From: Algoriphagus aquimarinus
GTDB lineage: Bacteria > Bacteroidota > Bacteroidia > Cytophagales > Cyclobacteriaceae
Length of the DNA: 64,000 bases
Reading direction: 5' to 3'
Assembly: GCF_007997215.1 (NCBI RefSeq)
Contig: NZ_VORW01000013.1
Coordinates: forward strand, 52,969 to 116,968
In this document: positions 7,280 through 16,478 of the stretch, piece by piece
Layout of the letters: every line of letters begins with the position of its first letter
How positions within the stretch are numbered: position 1 is the stretch's first letter
Notes under the pieces: generated by a model
Database searches by the model: none
What the model saw: the letters and a program-made list of their open reading frames with translations, nothing else
Told to the model about the DNA's origin: nothing
Position numbers and translations under genes: made by a program

Positions 7280-9532
7280 CTTATGAAACCGGACAATTCT
7301 CCATCCATCTACTCGCTGCAACTCTTCCCAGCTACCCAAACTTTTTAGGTCTGGAAGCTCTTTTCTTTCCTTGGAAATCCATATCGAATTATCCGGGGCT
7401 TTTTCAACAATCCAGGTGGAATCTGATTGTAAATTGATCAAACCAGACTTCCAATTTTCATTTTGCTGAAACTGCGTTTCCCGGTTCAAACTTTCATCTC
7501 CATCATAAACTGATATCACTTTCAAATTCGAATTAAATAACACGGAAGGCAGACGCTTATTGTAAATGATGACTTCTTTCGTTGCTGGCTCATTTTGAAT
7601 AATCCATTCAGTCACTCGATAGGTATCATTTGTCAAACCAGGATTTTGGCTCATAAAATAGGTAGACATACCTGTCAGCCCCATCGTGAATATAAAAGCA
7701 GAAATCACCGTACGATCCACTCTTCGGATATCAACCTTCTGCATGGCAGCTAGTAGAGAAACTGTAATAAACCAGATAAAGTAAAACTTGAAATTCAATG
7801 AGATCTTTGGATCTATCAGATGCAAAGAGACCAAAACAATCAGCAGAAGCACATGAAATCCCAACTGCCATCGCTCCCATGTTTTTTGCTGCGGATCAGT
7901 AAGCTTTTCCCAATAATAAATCGCCCCAATCGCCAACCCAGAATACACCGGCAAAATATAAAGCACCAGTTTGGACTGACTGAGGGAGAAAAATAGCAAG
8001 GGTAAAAGCACCCACATTACCAGCAAAGCACTTTGAGTGTTGAAATCAGCACGTTTGAGTGGGATTTTTCGCAGCAAGATCAATATCCAAGGGAAAGCTG
8101 TTCCCAGCAGAACCACTCCATAAAACCAGAAAGGTTGTCCGCGATGGAAGGTATCTGTGGCAAAACGATCTATGGTATGCTTGAACAGGAAGTAATTGAG
8201 AAAGCGGTCATCTTCTACGTGCAAGAAGACAAACCAACTCAATCCAAATCCCAGCATCAATGCTATTCCGGCCAGATGAAGCTTCATTGAGCCCATTTTC
8301 TGCTTCATCACTAGGCCTTGATAAATCCAGATCAAAAGAGGGACAATCAACACCACGGGGCCCTTGGTCAAAAAGCCTATTCCCAGAAAAACATAACATA
8401 GAATCAGCAGGTACCCTTTCCTTTTCTCCAAAAAGTCAAACCAGAAATATAAGGCCGCCAAGACGAATAGCGCCAGAAAGGTATCTGTGGTCAATGCCCT
8501 ACTGCCAATAATCAACGCCGGAAATGAAGCATACAGCATGGCAGATAGGAAGGCCGGATTGGATCGCTTGAAGAAGATTAAGGCAAGCTTATACACAAGC
8601 CAAATCTGAAGAAGCACTGAAATCTGCAATAGAAACCTAGCCGAAAACGGAGAAATCCCTAGAACTTTATAGCTCAATGCAGTTAGCCAATAAGTCACTG
8701 GTGGCTTATGATAGTGGTAGATCCCCATGAGTTGGGGATGCAACCAATCGCCTGTTTGCACCATTTCTTTGGAGATTTGGGCATAGCGGGCTTCACTGGA
8801 TTCGGTTACAGACCATGCTCCTAAGTTGAAAAACAACACCATGCCTACAAAAACCAACAACAAAGTCATTCTCATGCTTTTGATCCGATCGAGGAAACTG
8901 AGTTTTTCTTCATTTGCTGAACCAAAATGTATCATCAGATTTCTCACATACACCAAGATCCCAAACGCCTGACCAATGAAAAGCACAGAGTCTTTTCGAA
9001 GTATTGCGTATGAAGCGATCAGTACAGCACCTACCAGACTGATGTACCAAAAACTCAAAGGAAACTGGGATTCTTTGGTTCGCTCAGCATCGAGCCACTG
9101 TACCACAAACCTCGTCGTGAAAATAACCTGACCTAATGTGCCCCAGGTGAGCAGCATGCCACTGATCTCCGGATTGTGCACCAAACTGCGGAAGTCATAG
9201 TGCGCGTGTAAAACCAAGTACCCCAGAAACAATAAAGGAAGCAACATAAAACTCCAGCGAATCCATTTAGGGAAAATCTGCCAGGCGTTTTGAATTTTAA
9301 GGTTTCGGATATAGATAAAATACCCCACTAATTGACCTCCGACGATCACCAGATCCTGGCGAAATGTCCCATAAACCAACAGAAGAAAGGAAGCAACCAA
9401 ACTGAGTTGCCAGAAAATCACTGGCGACAATACCTTCCCTGCTTTCTCAGACTTGACCAATTGTATTAGAAACCGGGCTGAAAACAGCCCCTGAGCTAGA
9501 AAGCCAACTCCCAGTAATACCCAACTATTCAT
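7271..9532 (-). CDS. LAB_N-LAB_N-ArnT-like glycosyltransferase fusion
   Basis: A 753-residue polytopic membrane protein. Residues of about 1-80 and 125-205 are two copies of the small membrane domain found at the N-terminus of lipid-A-disaccharide synthase (LAB_N): compare LAQGLFSARFLIQLVKSEK with LGQVIFTTRFVVQWLDAER, and VGGQLVGYFIYIRNL with IGQAFGILVYVRNL. From about 225 it is a GT39/ArnT-like transferase with the periplasmic motif ESSEARYAQISKEM and HYHKPPVTYWL. ArnT-like enzymes move a sugar from an undecaprenyl phosphate carrier to lipid A or protein. The start overlaps the GT2 gene by 8 bp, so that enzyme probably makes the donor. Confidence 0.85.
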   Translation of the reverse strand: MNSWVLLGVGFLAQGLFSARFLIQLVKSEKAGKVLSPVIFWQLSLVASFLLLVYGTFRQDLVIVGGQLVGYFIYIRNLKIQNAWQIFPKWIRWSFMLLPLLFLGYLVLHAHYDFRSLVHNPEISGMLLTWGTLGQVIFTTRFVVQWLDAERTKESQFPLSFWYISLVGAVLIASYAILRKDSVLFIGQAFGILVYVRNLMIHFGSANEEKLSFLDRIKSMRMTLLLVFVGMVLFFNLGAWSVTESSEARYAQISKEMVQTGDWLHPQLMGIYHYHKPPVTYWLTALSYKVLGISPFSARFLLQISVLLQIWLVYKLALIFFKRSNPAFLSAMLYASFPALIIGSRALTTDTFLALFVLAALYFWFDFLEKRKGYLLILCYVFLGIGFLTKGPVVLIVPLLIWIYQGLVMKQKMGSMKLHLAGIALMLGFGLSWFVFLHVEDDRFLNYFLFKHTIDRFATDTFHRGQPFWFYGVVLLGTAFPWILILLRKIPLKRADFNTQSALLVMWVLLPLLFFSLSQSKLVLYILPVYSGLAIGAIYYWEKLTDPQQKTWERWQLGFHVLLLIVLVSLHLIDPKISLNFKFYFIWFITVSLLAAMQKVDIRRVDRTVISAFIFTMGLTGMSTYFMSQNPGLTNDTYRVTEWIIQNEPATKEVIIYNKRLPSVLFNSNLKVISVYDGDESLNRETQFQQNENWKSGLINLQSDSTWIVEKAPDNSIWISKERKELPDLKSLGSWEELQRVDGWRIVRFHKGS

Positions 9533-10277
9533 TGATTACTGCTTTTGGACTTGTGATTGAATTCTCAGTAATGGTGTAGTCTACCTGGCGTTTCTTCAAC
9601 CATCGAAGTGCTATCGTGTCTAGCAAGGGTGATAAAAGTCGATTCCATACATTAAACTTGGATTTACCGGTAATTCTAGGGAAATGTTTAACGGGGATTT
9701 CTATCACTTTTTTGCCTTGAATCAACGTCAGCGCAGGAAAGAATCTATGCATTCCCTTGAAAAAAGGCATATCCAAAGCCACCGACCTGCGCATAATTTT
9801 CAGCGGACATCCCGAATCATGAACACCGTCGTGCAGCATGGAATCCCGAAACCAATTAGCAAAAGTCGAAGACATTTTCTTCACAGCACTATCCTTCCGC
9901 CCTGTTCTCCTGCCCGTCAGCAGATCGTAGTCTGGGATCATCGCTTCCAGTTTGAGAAAATCCAAAGGGTCTGTCTGCAAATCAGCATCAATATAGCCCA
10001 CCCATTCACTGGTAGATTTCTCGAAACCTGCCCGAATTGCTGCACTTAATCCTGCATTTTTCTCAAAAGAAATAAAATCAACATGCTCATAGTAAGCAGC
10101 AGCTTTTCTGATTTCACTTAAGCTCTTATCCGTAGAACCATCATTGACCAATAATAGATTAACCTCGAATTTTGACTGATTGATATACTCTTCAAAAGCT
10201 GGCAAAATCCTTACTATCCCTTCTTCTTCATTGAAAATGGGGATGACAATAGTGAGTCCGTTAGATTTTTTTTTCAT
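9525..10277 (-). CDS. Family 2 glycosyltransferase, polyprenyl-phosphate sugar synthase type
   Basis: A 250-residue soluble GT-A enzyme. The nucleotide-binding strand is followed by VNDGSTD (45-50), and the metal-binding DXD is D97-A-D99 in DADLQTDP, as in dolichol-phosphate mannose synthases and ArnC. The acceptor loop carries HDSGCPLKIMRR and HFPRITGKSKF. Unlike ArnC and GtrB it lacks C-terminal transmembrane helices, so it probably acts at the inner membrane face and relies on the two LAB_N domains of its neighbour. It would make a polyprenyl-phosphate sugar for that GT39 protein, whose start overlaps it by 8 bp. The sugar cannot be predicted. Confidence 0.85.
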   Translation of the reverse strand: MKKKSNGLTIVIPIFNEEEGIVRILPAFEEYINQSKFEVNLLLVNDGSTDKSLSEIRKAAAYYEHVDFISFEKNAGLSAAIRAGFEKSTSEWVGYIDADLQTDPLDFLKLEAMIPDYDLLTGRRTGRKDSAVKKMSSTFANWFRDSMLHDGVHDSGCPLKIMRRSVALDMPFFKGMHRFFPALTLIQGKKVIEIPVKHFPRITGKSKFNVWNRLLSPLLDTIALRWLKKRQVDYTITENSITSPKAVINE

Positions 10278-10356
10278 TTGTTAAAACAATTTTACTGTTC
10301 GAAGCACATAAAAAGCTTGAATGGAATAACCTTTTTTTCCAGTGGGAAGGCTTTGG

Positions 10357-11127
10357 CTATTCAGTTTCATTTTCTGTTTGGTTTAAGATAATCGATCCTC
10401 TGTGAGAGATATAAATTAAAATACTAATGATAGCCAATGAGACAATTGAAGCATTCAATGTACCTAAATCCAAGCCTCCTTTTGCTAGTGGTTTAGTTAA
10501 AAAATCTCCGAATGTGGCACCAAAAGGTCTGGTAAATATAAACGCAACCCAAAAAAGGAATATCTGATTGATACGTGTAAATCGATGAAGTAAGATTACA
10601 ACCAAAATGATAGCCGCAGTGACAAAAGCTCCATGGAGATAGCTCAGCCCCAAGCTGTCAGTCAGGAAATCACCAAAAGCGGTTCCGAGACTGTTGGAAA
10701 ACAAGATAGCTATCCAGTAAAACAGTTCTTTTCCCCTCTGCTGAATTGGAAAGACAGCAAGTGACCCGAATTTTTTAAACCAGGCTAACAAAACTAAGAT
10801 TAGCCCTGCGAATAAGATGATGCTACCAACGGTATATCCCAACTGCAGGCTTCTATCCATAAAGTCAGAAACCTCTGTACCTAGGGTAGTCGTGGAAATA
10901 ATAACCAGCCAATAGTAAACAGGTATGTATTTCTGAGAAGATAACTGTATTAATAATACCACAAGAAAGAATCCCGCAGTAATAACTAGACCAGCGAGGT
11001 AGCCAAGATTCAGCGTCATCGAGAGGAAGTCGCCCAAAGTCTCTCCTAGTGTCGTAGCCACAATCTTCATCAGCCAGAAAAGGAGGGTGATTTCGGCTAC
11101 CTTATTAAGGTTTTTATATACAGTCAT
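10357..11127 (-). CDS. COG4705-like membrane protein with four internal repeats
   Basis: A 256-residue protein with about eight transmembrane helices. It consists of four similar units, each beginning with a helix that contains T/N/R-x-L/F-G-x-x-x-G/S-D-F: TTLGETLGDFLS, TTLGTEVSDFMD, NSLGTAFGDFLT and RPFGATFGDFLT. This pattern places four acidic residues in the membrane and is typical of the uncharacterised COG4705 family. The function is unknown; ion or metal transport is plausible from the buried aspartates. It starts 25 bp after the TonB receptor, so it probably belongs to the same operon. Confidence 0.7.
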   Translation of the reverse strand: MTVYKNLNKVAEITLLFWLMKIVATTLGETLGDFLSMTLNLGYLAGLVITAGFFLVVLLIQLSSQKYIPVYYWLVIISTTTLGTEVSDFMDRSLQLGYTVGSIILFAGLILVLLAWFKKFGSLAVFPIQQRGKELFYWIAILFSNSLGTAFGDFLTDSLGLSYLHGAFVTAAIILVVILLHRFTRINQIFLFWVAFIFTRPFGATFGDFLTKPLAKGGLDLGTLNASIVSLAIISILIYISHRGSIILNQTENETE

Positions 11128-11152
11128 GGCTAAATACTTATCGTTGCCCCTA

Positions 11153-13564
11153 TCAAAACTTATAACTATAACCTACCCGAAACACCTGCGTCTCGTAATA
11201 ATCGGCGCTAGTGTAGCTGAAGTCATTTCCTTCAATTGTCTTCTTGATCACCATCGTATTCAGCAAATCAGTGGCGTTGAAAAACAACTCACCATTTCCT
11301 TCCTGGATCACTTTTTTCAATCCCATGTCGAGGGTGAATCTTCCTTGAATTTTGCCCTGAGGAATAATATCCGGAGCCAAATAAATGGCTGTCAATTGCC
11401 CAGTGAAATTTTCGGCAAATTTGAATTTCGAATTCCATTTTGCATTGCCAGAGAAAATCTCCTGTTTGTCAGCAGTAAAGATATGTGGTTCTGGATAAAG
11501 ATTCTGTACCGCAAATGCATCAATTTGATTGTGATATCCATTCAGATTTAGGTCAAAAGAATACCAATCATTTACATCCTGATCCCAGATCAATTCAAAT
11601 CCAGTATTGTAGCTTTTCGCAGCATTCTGGAAGATGGCATAGATCAATTTGCTGTCTCCATAAGTAGAAGAAATTCTGGTGATCGTCCCATCTACCTGGC
11701 GATGGTAGACAGCGGAATACAGTGAGCCGGTACTCCAGCCCGTCTTCCATCCCAGTTCGTAGGAATTAGTAAACTGAGGTTTCAAGGCTGGATTACCCAC
11801 CTTGATAATCTCCGCATCATCGTACTTCGGAAAGATCCGAATATCCACTTCATTGGGTCTATCTACTCTTCTATTGTAGGACGCAGTGATCTTATTCATC
11901 CCATTGATTTTGTAAGAAAATCGGGTATTAGGAAATGGCTGGAAGTAATTGTACCCATCACTTTTATAGGTCGGATGATTTGGGTTTACATCATAGTTTA
12001 GCTTGATGTATTCCAGTCTCAGCCCAATTTCCGCTTCTAGTTTTTTCGACTCAAACACGTAATTACCATATACTGCAGGAATGATTTCCTTGTAAGTTGC
12101 TGCTCCACCGGCCAGAGAATCAATCGGAGAATTTTCTCCTGGAAAAAACTGCATATTGGTTGGAATCCAACGTCTTCTAAACTTCAGTCCCGTTTCCAAC
12201 CTACCAGTCTTCATAGGCTTCACATAGTCAAGCGTGACGTCCACCACATTCTCATCTGAGAGCAATTTGAAAGCATCTTTACCTGAAGAGGCTGGTAAAA
12301 TATTGGTAAAGAAATACTGCTCATCCTCTCGATGAAAAGTATAATTTAACCCTGCTGAAAGGCTGTGACCAGGATCTGCAAAGTTATGTTTGAAAGCTGC
12401 CGTAGCCATCACAGTGGTCTTGAGCTCATCTTCTAAGAACTGCCAAAGCCTCAATCGCTCTGAATAATCTCTATTGAAAAAAGGCTGATCGCCTCTGTCA
12501 ATGATCTTTTCACTTCCAAAAAGCCCTGAAATACTAAGTGAATTTGACTGGTCTATTGTCCAATCCATCCCTGCACGGGTGGTCAAAAAATTGGTGTTTC
12601 TGTTTCGTTTAAGTTGCTGATTGATGACTGTTCCATCATTATAAGTTCGGGTGACGAACTCATTTTTATTCAATGTCTGCGTATAGAGATTATCTGCCGA
12701 AAGGAATAAATTCACATCCTTCTTGCGATAATTCAATGCTAGCGAAGGATTGATTTTTGGCGTGCCTTGATATTGAGCTCTAATATCCGGGAGGTTTGCT
12801 TTTTTCTCCCAAAGTGCTCCTACACCAAGCGCGAGGCCAACTTTCCCGTTGAACCCCTCCTGCTTCTCTTTTTTCAGAATAATATTGATGATGCCTGCAT
12901 TTCCATTTGCATCAAACTTTGCAGAGGGATTATTGATGATCTCTATTCTCTCCACTGCGGAGGAAGGAAGATTGTCCAAACCAGTTTGATTACCAAATCC
13001 AGTCAAAGCAGTCTGCTTCCCATCGATCAAAACTGCTACGCGGTCATTTCCTCGAATCTGAACTTTACCATCCTGGACGGTTACCCCAGGAAGATTGGAC
13101 ATAGCCTGAAGAACGGAGCCTCCACTCTGGCTAATATTCTGACCTAAATCATAGGTTTTCTTATCCATTTTGGCACTTACAGCTTCAGCCTGCCCCACTA
13201 CTTCTATAGCAATCAAATCTTGGAAAGATGCAGTCATCTCAATCTCACCCAGATTCAGAAAGGCAGAACTTGATCCCACAAAAATAGCCTTGCTCACTGT
13301 CTCAAACCCAATGAAACTCGCTTCCAGTTCATAGTCTCCTGGAGCCACATCCACTAAGGTGAAAAGTCCCGATTCATCGGTAATAGCACCAGTCACAAAA
13401 CTGGCGTCTTTGGCTGTTTTCAGCACTACATTAACATAGGACAAGTCCTCCTGAGAGGTCTTGTCCGTGATTTTTCCTGATACTTTTACTTTTGCTTCCT
13501 GAGCCAAAAGAGCCTGAGATAGCATTATAAAAGTGATCAGCAAATAGTTTTTAATCTTCATCAT
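11153..13564 (-). CDS. TonB-dependent receptor, CarboxypepD-regulatory type
   Basis: About 804 residues. A signal peptide (MKIKNYLLITFIMLSQALLA) is followed by a carboxypeptidase-D-like regulatory domain (residues of about 25-110, KVSGKITDKTSQEDLSYVNV), a plug (SGGSVLQAMSNLPGVTV, IRGNDRVAVLIDGKQTALTG), and a large beta-barrel ending in FRVGYSYKF with terminal F. It imports or senses an unknown ligand through the outer membrane. A longer frame reaches 13588, but that start lies deep inside the upstream gene; the two ATGs at 13564 and 13561 give a proper signal peptide. The upstream two-component system and PepSY-like protein may control it. Confidence 0.85.
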   Translation of the reverse strand: MMKIKNYLLITFIMLSQALLAQEAKVKVSGKITDKTSQEDLSYVNVVLKTAKDASFVTGAITDESGLFTLVDVAPGDYELEASFIGFETVSKAIFVGSSSAFLNLGEIEMTASFQDLIAIEVVGQAEAVSAKMDKKTYDLGQNISQSGGSVLQAMSNLPGVTVQDGKVQIRGNDRVAVLIDGKQTALTGFGNQTGLDNLPSSAVERIEIINNPSAKFDANGNAGIINIILKKEKQEGFNGKVGLALGVGALWEKKANLPDIRAQYQGTPKINPSLALNYRKKDVNLFLSADNLYTQTLNKNEFVTRTYNDGTVINQQLKRNRNTNFLTTRAGMDWTIDQSNSLSISGLFGSEKIIDRGDQPFFNRDYSERLRLWQFLEDELKTTVMATAAFKHNFADPGHSLSAGLNYTFHREDEQYFFTNILPASSGKDAFKLLSDENVVDVTLDYVKPMKTGRLETGLKFRRRWIPTNMQFFPGENSPIDSLAGGAATYKEIIPAVYGNYVFESKKLEAEIGLRLEYIKLNYDVNPNHPTYKSDGYNYFQPFPNTRFSYKINGMNKITASYNRRVDRPNEVDIRIFPKYDDAEIIKVGNPALKPQFTNSYELGWKTGWSTGSLYSAVYHRQVDGTITRISSTYGDSKLIYAIFQNAAKSYNTGFELIWDQDVNDWYSFDLNLNGYHNQIDAFAVQNLYPEPHIFTADKQEIFSGNAKWNSKFKFAENFTGQLTAIYLAPDIIPQGKIQGRFTLDMGLKKVIQEGNGELFFNATDLLNTMVIKKTIEGNDFSYTSADYYETQVFRVGYSYKF

Positions 13565-14012
13565 CTTCTTCGATTGCTTTCTTTTCAATTAGTTTACCAT
13601 TGGCATCGAATACCAATTCCCACTCTTCCTCGCCTTTTTCCACCGCCAATTCATAGACGGTGCCATCAGCTTTTTCTGAAATCTCAGCTTCCTCGATTTC
13701 GTATCCGGCAAAATCCTTTGCTAAGGTTTGCTTGATAGCTTCAGGGATATCAGCTTTTTTAATTTCGTGTTCAGTTTCTTGCCAAGTTCCGTCAGCTAAA
13801 AAATTAGCAGAATATTCATTTCCTTCCAGTTTAAACTCGGCCTCCCATTCAGTAGCAGATTCCATGTCCCAGCTTACTTTTTTTGCAGCAGGGAATTTGT
13901 GAGAAAAAGCAGTTTTCACCGCATCAGGCACTTCTTCGTCGGAATGTTCCTGAGCACAGGCGCCTGTCGAAAGCAACAAGCCAATCGATACAATTGTTAG
14001 GTACTTGTTCAT
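13551..14012 (-). CDS. PepSY-like domain periplasmic protein
   Basis: A 153-residue exported protein with a signal peptide and possible lipid cysteine (LLLSTGACAQ). The mature part has two related alpha-beta units: VKTAFSHKFPAAKKVSWDME with WEAEFKLEGNEYSANFLADG, and IKQTLAKDFAGYEIEEAEI with YELAVEKGEEEWELVFDANG. This is the PepSY-like fold (formerly DUF2874) of Bacteroidota. Such proteins are often encoded near two-component systems and may bind a signal or metal outside the cell; the tail IEEDDED is strongly acidic. It lies 59 bp after the histidine kinase and overlaps the TonB receptor start by about 14 bp. Confidence 0.8.
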   Translation of the reverse strand: MNKYLTIVSIGLLLSTGACAQEHSDEEVPDAVKTAFSHKFPAAKKVSWDMESATEWEAEFKLEGNEYSANFLADGTWQETEHEIKKADIPEAIKQTLAKDFAGYEIEEAEISEKADGTVYELAVEKGEEEWELVFDANGKLIEKKAIEEDDED

Positions 14013-14019
14013 ATGAAAT

Positions 14020-14046
14020 TTGGGTTAAGTGAAAATGATTACCCAA
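14020..14046. promoter_or_regulatory. Inverted repeat TTGGGT-N15-ACCCAA before the PepSY-like gene
   Basis: The arms are at 14020-14025 and 14041-14046, just upstream of the PepSY-like start at 14012 and behind the histidine kinase gene. It is a possible operator for the neighbouring response regulator; the arms are only 6 bp, so chance cannot be excluded. Confidence 0.3.
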
Positions 14047-14071
14047 AAGTTGCATGAGATTTAGAAGACAT

Positions 14072-15361
14072 TTAGAATTTACGGAAGCGCACAGAAAAAA
14101 TGTGGAAATGATCCAAAAAATCATAGTTGATTCCCCATCCATTTTGCTTGCAGATCTCTTTCGCTATGGCAAGACCCAACCCACTGTTGGTCGTCTCGGT
14201 GGTAGATATGGAAAATCGCTTGAAAAGAGACTCATCTTTCAGTCGCTCCACACCTGAATTCAAAAATGAAATTCCATTTTCGTCAATTCTAACAATGATA
14301 TGGCTTGAAACAGGACTATGACGGATAGCATTGGAAAGCAAGTTATTGACAAGTGTTTCCGCTAAAAAAAGACTACACGTTACTCTCGCTATTCCACTGA
14401 TTTCTTTTTTATAAGTCAATTCCCTCTCTGAAATATAATCCTGAAGCAACTCTTCACTTTTCTCGACTTTCTCAGAAAAATCTATTTCCGAAATATCAGA
14501 AAATTTACTGTTGTCGATTCTTGCCAACAGAAGCAAATTCTTGTTTACCCTTGTAAGCCTGGCAAGAGGAATCTGTATAGCATTTACAAGTTCTGATTGC
14601 GTCGCACTAAGTTTTTCATCCTGAAAAAGCATTTCCAATTTGGATTTCAGCAACGCAATTGGAGTTTGCAATTCATGTGAAGCATTTGCCACAAAGGCTT
14701 TTTGCTGATTATACGCGTTGATATTTTCAGCAATCAACTTACTGATGGTTTGATTCAGTTCTTCAAATTCCTCGATATCACTCGTTTCAAATTCCACCCC
14801 TTTACTCAAGCTCAAGTCAAATGATTTTAATTTTGTAAGTGTATTGTCAAATGGCTTCCAAACGCTCTTAGAAATCTTACGGTTGAGTTGGATAAAACCA
14901 AAAACCAGAATTCCATAGAGTAAAACAGTCACCAGACCAATCGCAAAAATAGTCTCGTAAGCTTCCTCCACGTTGGTTTCAATATTCAATAAATAAAACT
15001 TTTTATCAATTTCAATCACCGTTTGCAAACCGCGAAATCGATCCGATTCTTGTTCATATTCATTGTACTTCGTCACTTCATATGTACTATCTGGCCTAGC
15101 TATATTCTCTGTTATCGGCCTAATGGACGAGTTCGGCTGCAGCGTATTCCAGGTATTCAGAATCGTCTCTAGGTCGTGCCCAGACACATGAGCTTGCTCA
15201 AATCGGTTCTCGATCCGCTCCATAATGATCTCATGATGATCGTCAATCTCCGTCACCCAAATCCAATCCACCACCCAAAAATAAATTGGTATGCTTACCA
15301 ACAAAATGATCATCGCATAGATGGTAAATGCCTTGAAAGGTTTATCGAGCAGTTTCGTCAT
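14072..15361 (-). CDS. Two-component sensor histidine kinase
   Basis: About 429 residues. Helix 1 (about 10-32) and helix 2 (about 138-162) enclose a periplasmic sensor region of roughly 100 residues. The H-box is ANASHELQTPIALLKSK; the N-box NLLSNAIRHSP and the G-box SGLGLAIAKEI complete a HisKA-HATPase kinase. The ATG at 15361 overlaps the stop codon of the response regulator gene in a classic ATGA arrangement, so the two are translationally coupled. The PepSY-like protein encoded downstream may interact with its periplasmic part. The stimulus is unknown. Confidence 0.9.
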   Translation of the reverse strand: MTKLLDKPFKAFTIYAMIILLVSIPIYFWVVDWIWVTEIDDHHEIIMERIENRFEQAHVSGHDLETILNTWNTLQPNSSIRPITENIARPDSTYEVTKYNEYEQESDRFRGLQTVIEIDKKFYLLNIETNVEEAYETIFAIGLVTVLLYGILVFGFIQLNRKISKSVWKPFDNTLTKLKSFDLSLSKGVEFETSDIEEFEELNQTISKLIAENINAYNQQKAFVANASHELQTPIALLKSKLEMLFQDEKLSATQSELVNAIQIPLARLTRVNKNLLLLARIDNSKFSDISEIDFSEKVEKSEELLQDYISERELTYKKEISGIARVTCSLFLAETLVNNLLSNAIRHSPVSSHIIVRIDENGISFLNSGVERLKDESLFKRFSISTTETTNSGLGLAIAKEICKQNGWGINYDFLDHFHIFSVRFRKF

Positions 15362-16032
15362 ATTTCCCACTTATAGCCAGTTCCGTAGATTGTTTTGAGG
15401 TAGCCAGCATACCCCTGCTCATTGAGCTTTTTCTTGAGGTTTTTCACATGGGCATAGACGAAGTCATGACTATCAAACATGTCCGCCAAATCCCCTGAAA
15501 GATGCTCAGCCAAGGCACTTTTTGATAAAACCCTGTTTTTATTACCTATAAAAAACAGTAATAAATCATATTCCTTTTTGGTCAAAAGAATGGGATTCCC
15601 TTCTATTTGAACAGTTTTCGAAAGTAAATCAATTTTTATCTCGTTTTGGATAATCAGGTTGGAAGGATCAAATTGTTTCCTGCGAATCACGGAATGAATT
15701 CTCGCAGCCAACTCCGAGTGGTGAAATGGCTTGGCCAAATAATCATCCGCACCGATATTCAAACCTTTTATTTTGTCCTCCAAGGTATCTTTGGCAGAAA
15801 TGATAATCACGCCATCCTGCTTATTCTGACTGCGCAAATGCTCCAGAATGTCAAATCCATCCCCTCCAGGCAGCATTAGGTCCAGCAAAATGCAATCGTA
15901 TTGATACAGACTCACTTTTTCTTTAGCTGTCGCAAAATCACCTGCAGTTTCACAGCGGTAATTTTCGCCAGAGAGATAGTGCACAATATCACTTGCCAAC
16001 TCCATTTCGTCTTCGATCACCAAGATTTTCAT
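15358..16032 (-). CDS. OmpR-family response regulator
   Basis: About 224 residues: a receiver domain with acidic pocket E8-D9-E10 and phospho-acceptor D51 (LLDLMLPGGDGFD), K102-type lysine in ADDYLAKPFHHSEL, and a C-terminal winged helix (LTKKEYDLLLFF, VYAHVKNLKKKLNEQGY, TIYGTGYKW). It binds DNA as a dimer at direct repeats. The frame extends to 16050, but MKILVIEDE at 16032 is the standard start. It is the first gene of a probable five-gene operon with a kinase, a PepSY-like protein, a TonB receptor and a COG4705 protein. It is also a candidate for binding the 11-bp spaced CTTAAG boxes at 7236-7279. Confidence 0.9.
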   Translation of the reverse strand: MKILVIEDEMELASDIVHYLSGENYRCETAGDFATAKEKVSLYQYDCILLDLMLPGGDGFDILEHLRSQNKQDGVIIISAKDTLEDKIKGLNIGADDYLAKPFHHSELAARIHSVIRRKQFDPSNLIIQNEIKIDLLSKTVQIEGNPILLTKKEYDLLLFFIGNKNRVLSKSALAEHLSGDLADMFDSHDFVYAHVKNLKKKLNEQGYAGYLKTIYGTGYKWEI

Positions 16033-16478
16033 AGGCCTCAAAGTAAGCATTGAATTTGGAAGGAATTTAGCAGAAATAAATATTCAATGATCAATTTTCA
16101 AATTCATCCCGATAATTATCGGGACAAGAAAGCTCCGGAAGAACGATTGATTTGTAGTAAAACAGGATGAAGAGATATTCTTTCCACCGAAAAGTCGCGA
16201 AGATCGCGGAGTTTGTCGCAGAGGATCTTTAAATAGAAACCTTTGCATAGTTCTTTGCGCCTTAGCGCCGTGGCGGGAGATTAATTTTCAATGTTCATAT
16301 TCAATGATCAAGTAAAAGCCCTCCTTAATCCGTTGCGCCGCCGCGCCGTCGCGAGCAAATTCCCGCCGCATACGCACCTCAATGATTATGTTTTTGTGAA
16401 TTCTGACAACAGGGACAGTTCATATCACTCGATTCTTTATTTTTGGAAAGCTAGTTGACATACTTTAAACCTTACCTC
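16033..16478. repeat. Intergenic region with dispersed repeats and an 18-bp palindrome
   Basis: No gene is seen. The region contains the perfect palindrome TCCCGATAATTATCGGGA (16107-16124), a decayed copy of the 3503-3550 repeat (about 16132-16175, sharing GAACGATT-gATTTGTAG-AAAAC), a GCGGAG/CGCAGAG repeat (about 16190-16230) and its reverse-type partner (16255-16280), and AT-rich words like TCAATGTTCA. The right end holds the promoter of the next gene. Confidence 0.6.
16438..16445 (+). promoter_or_regulatory. Putative -7 element (TATTTTTG) of the glycerophosphodiesterase gene
   Basis: It fits TAnnTTTG and lies 33 bp before the preferred ATG at 16479. A -33 TTG was not seen at proper distance. 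Confidence 0.4.

Noticed and set aside
13565..13588. Upstream start of the TonB receptor at 13588
   Set aside because: It would add a charged KRKQSKK stretch before a good signal peptide and enlarge the overlap with the PepSY-like gene.
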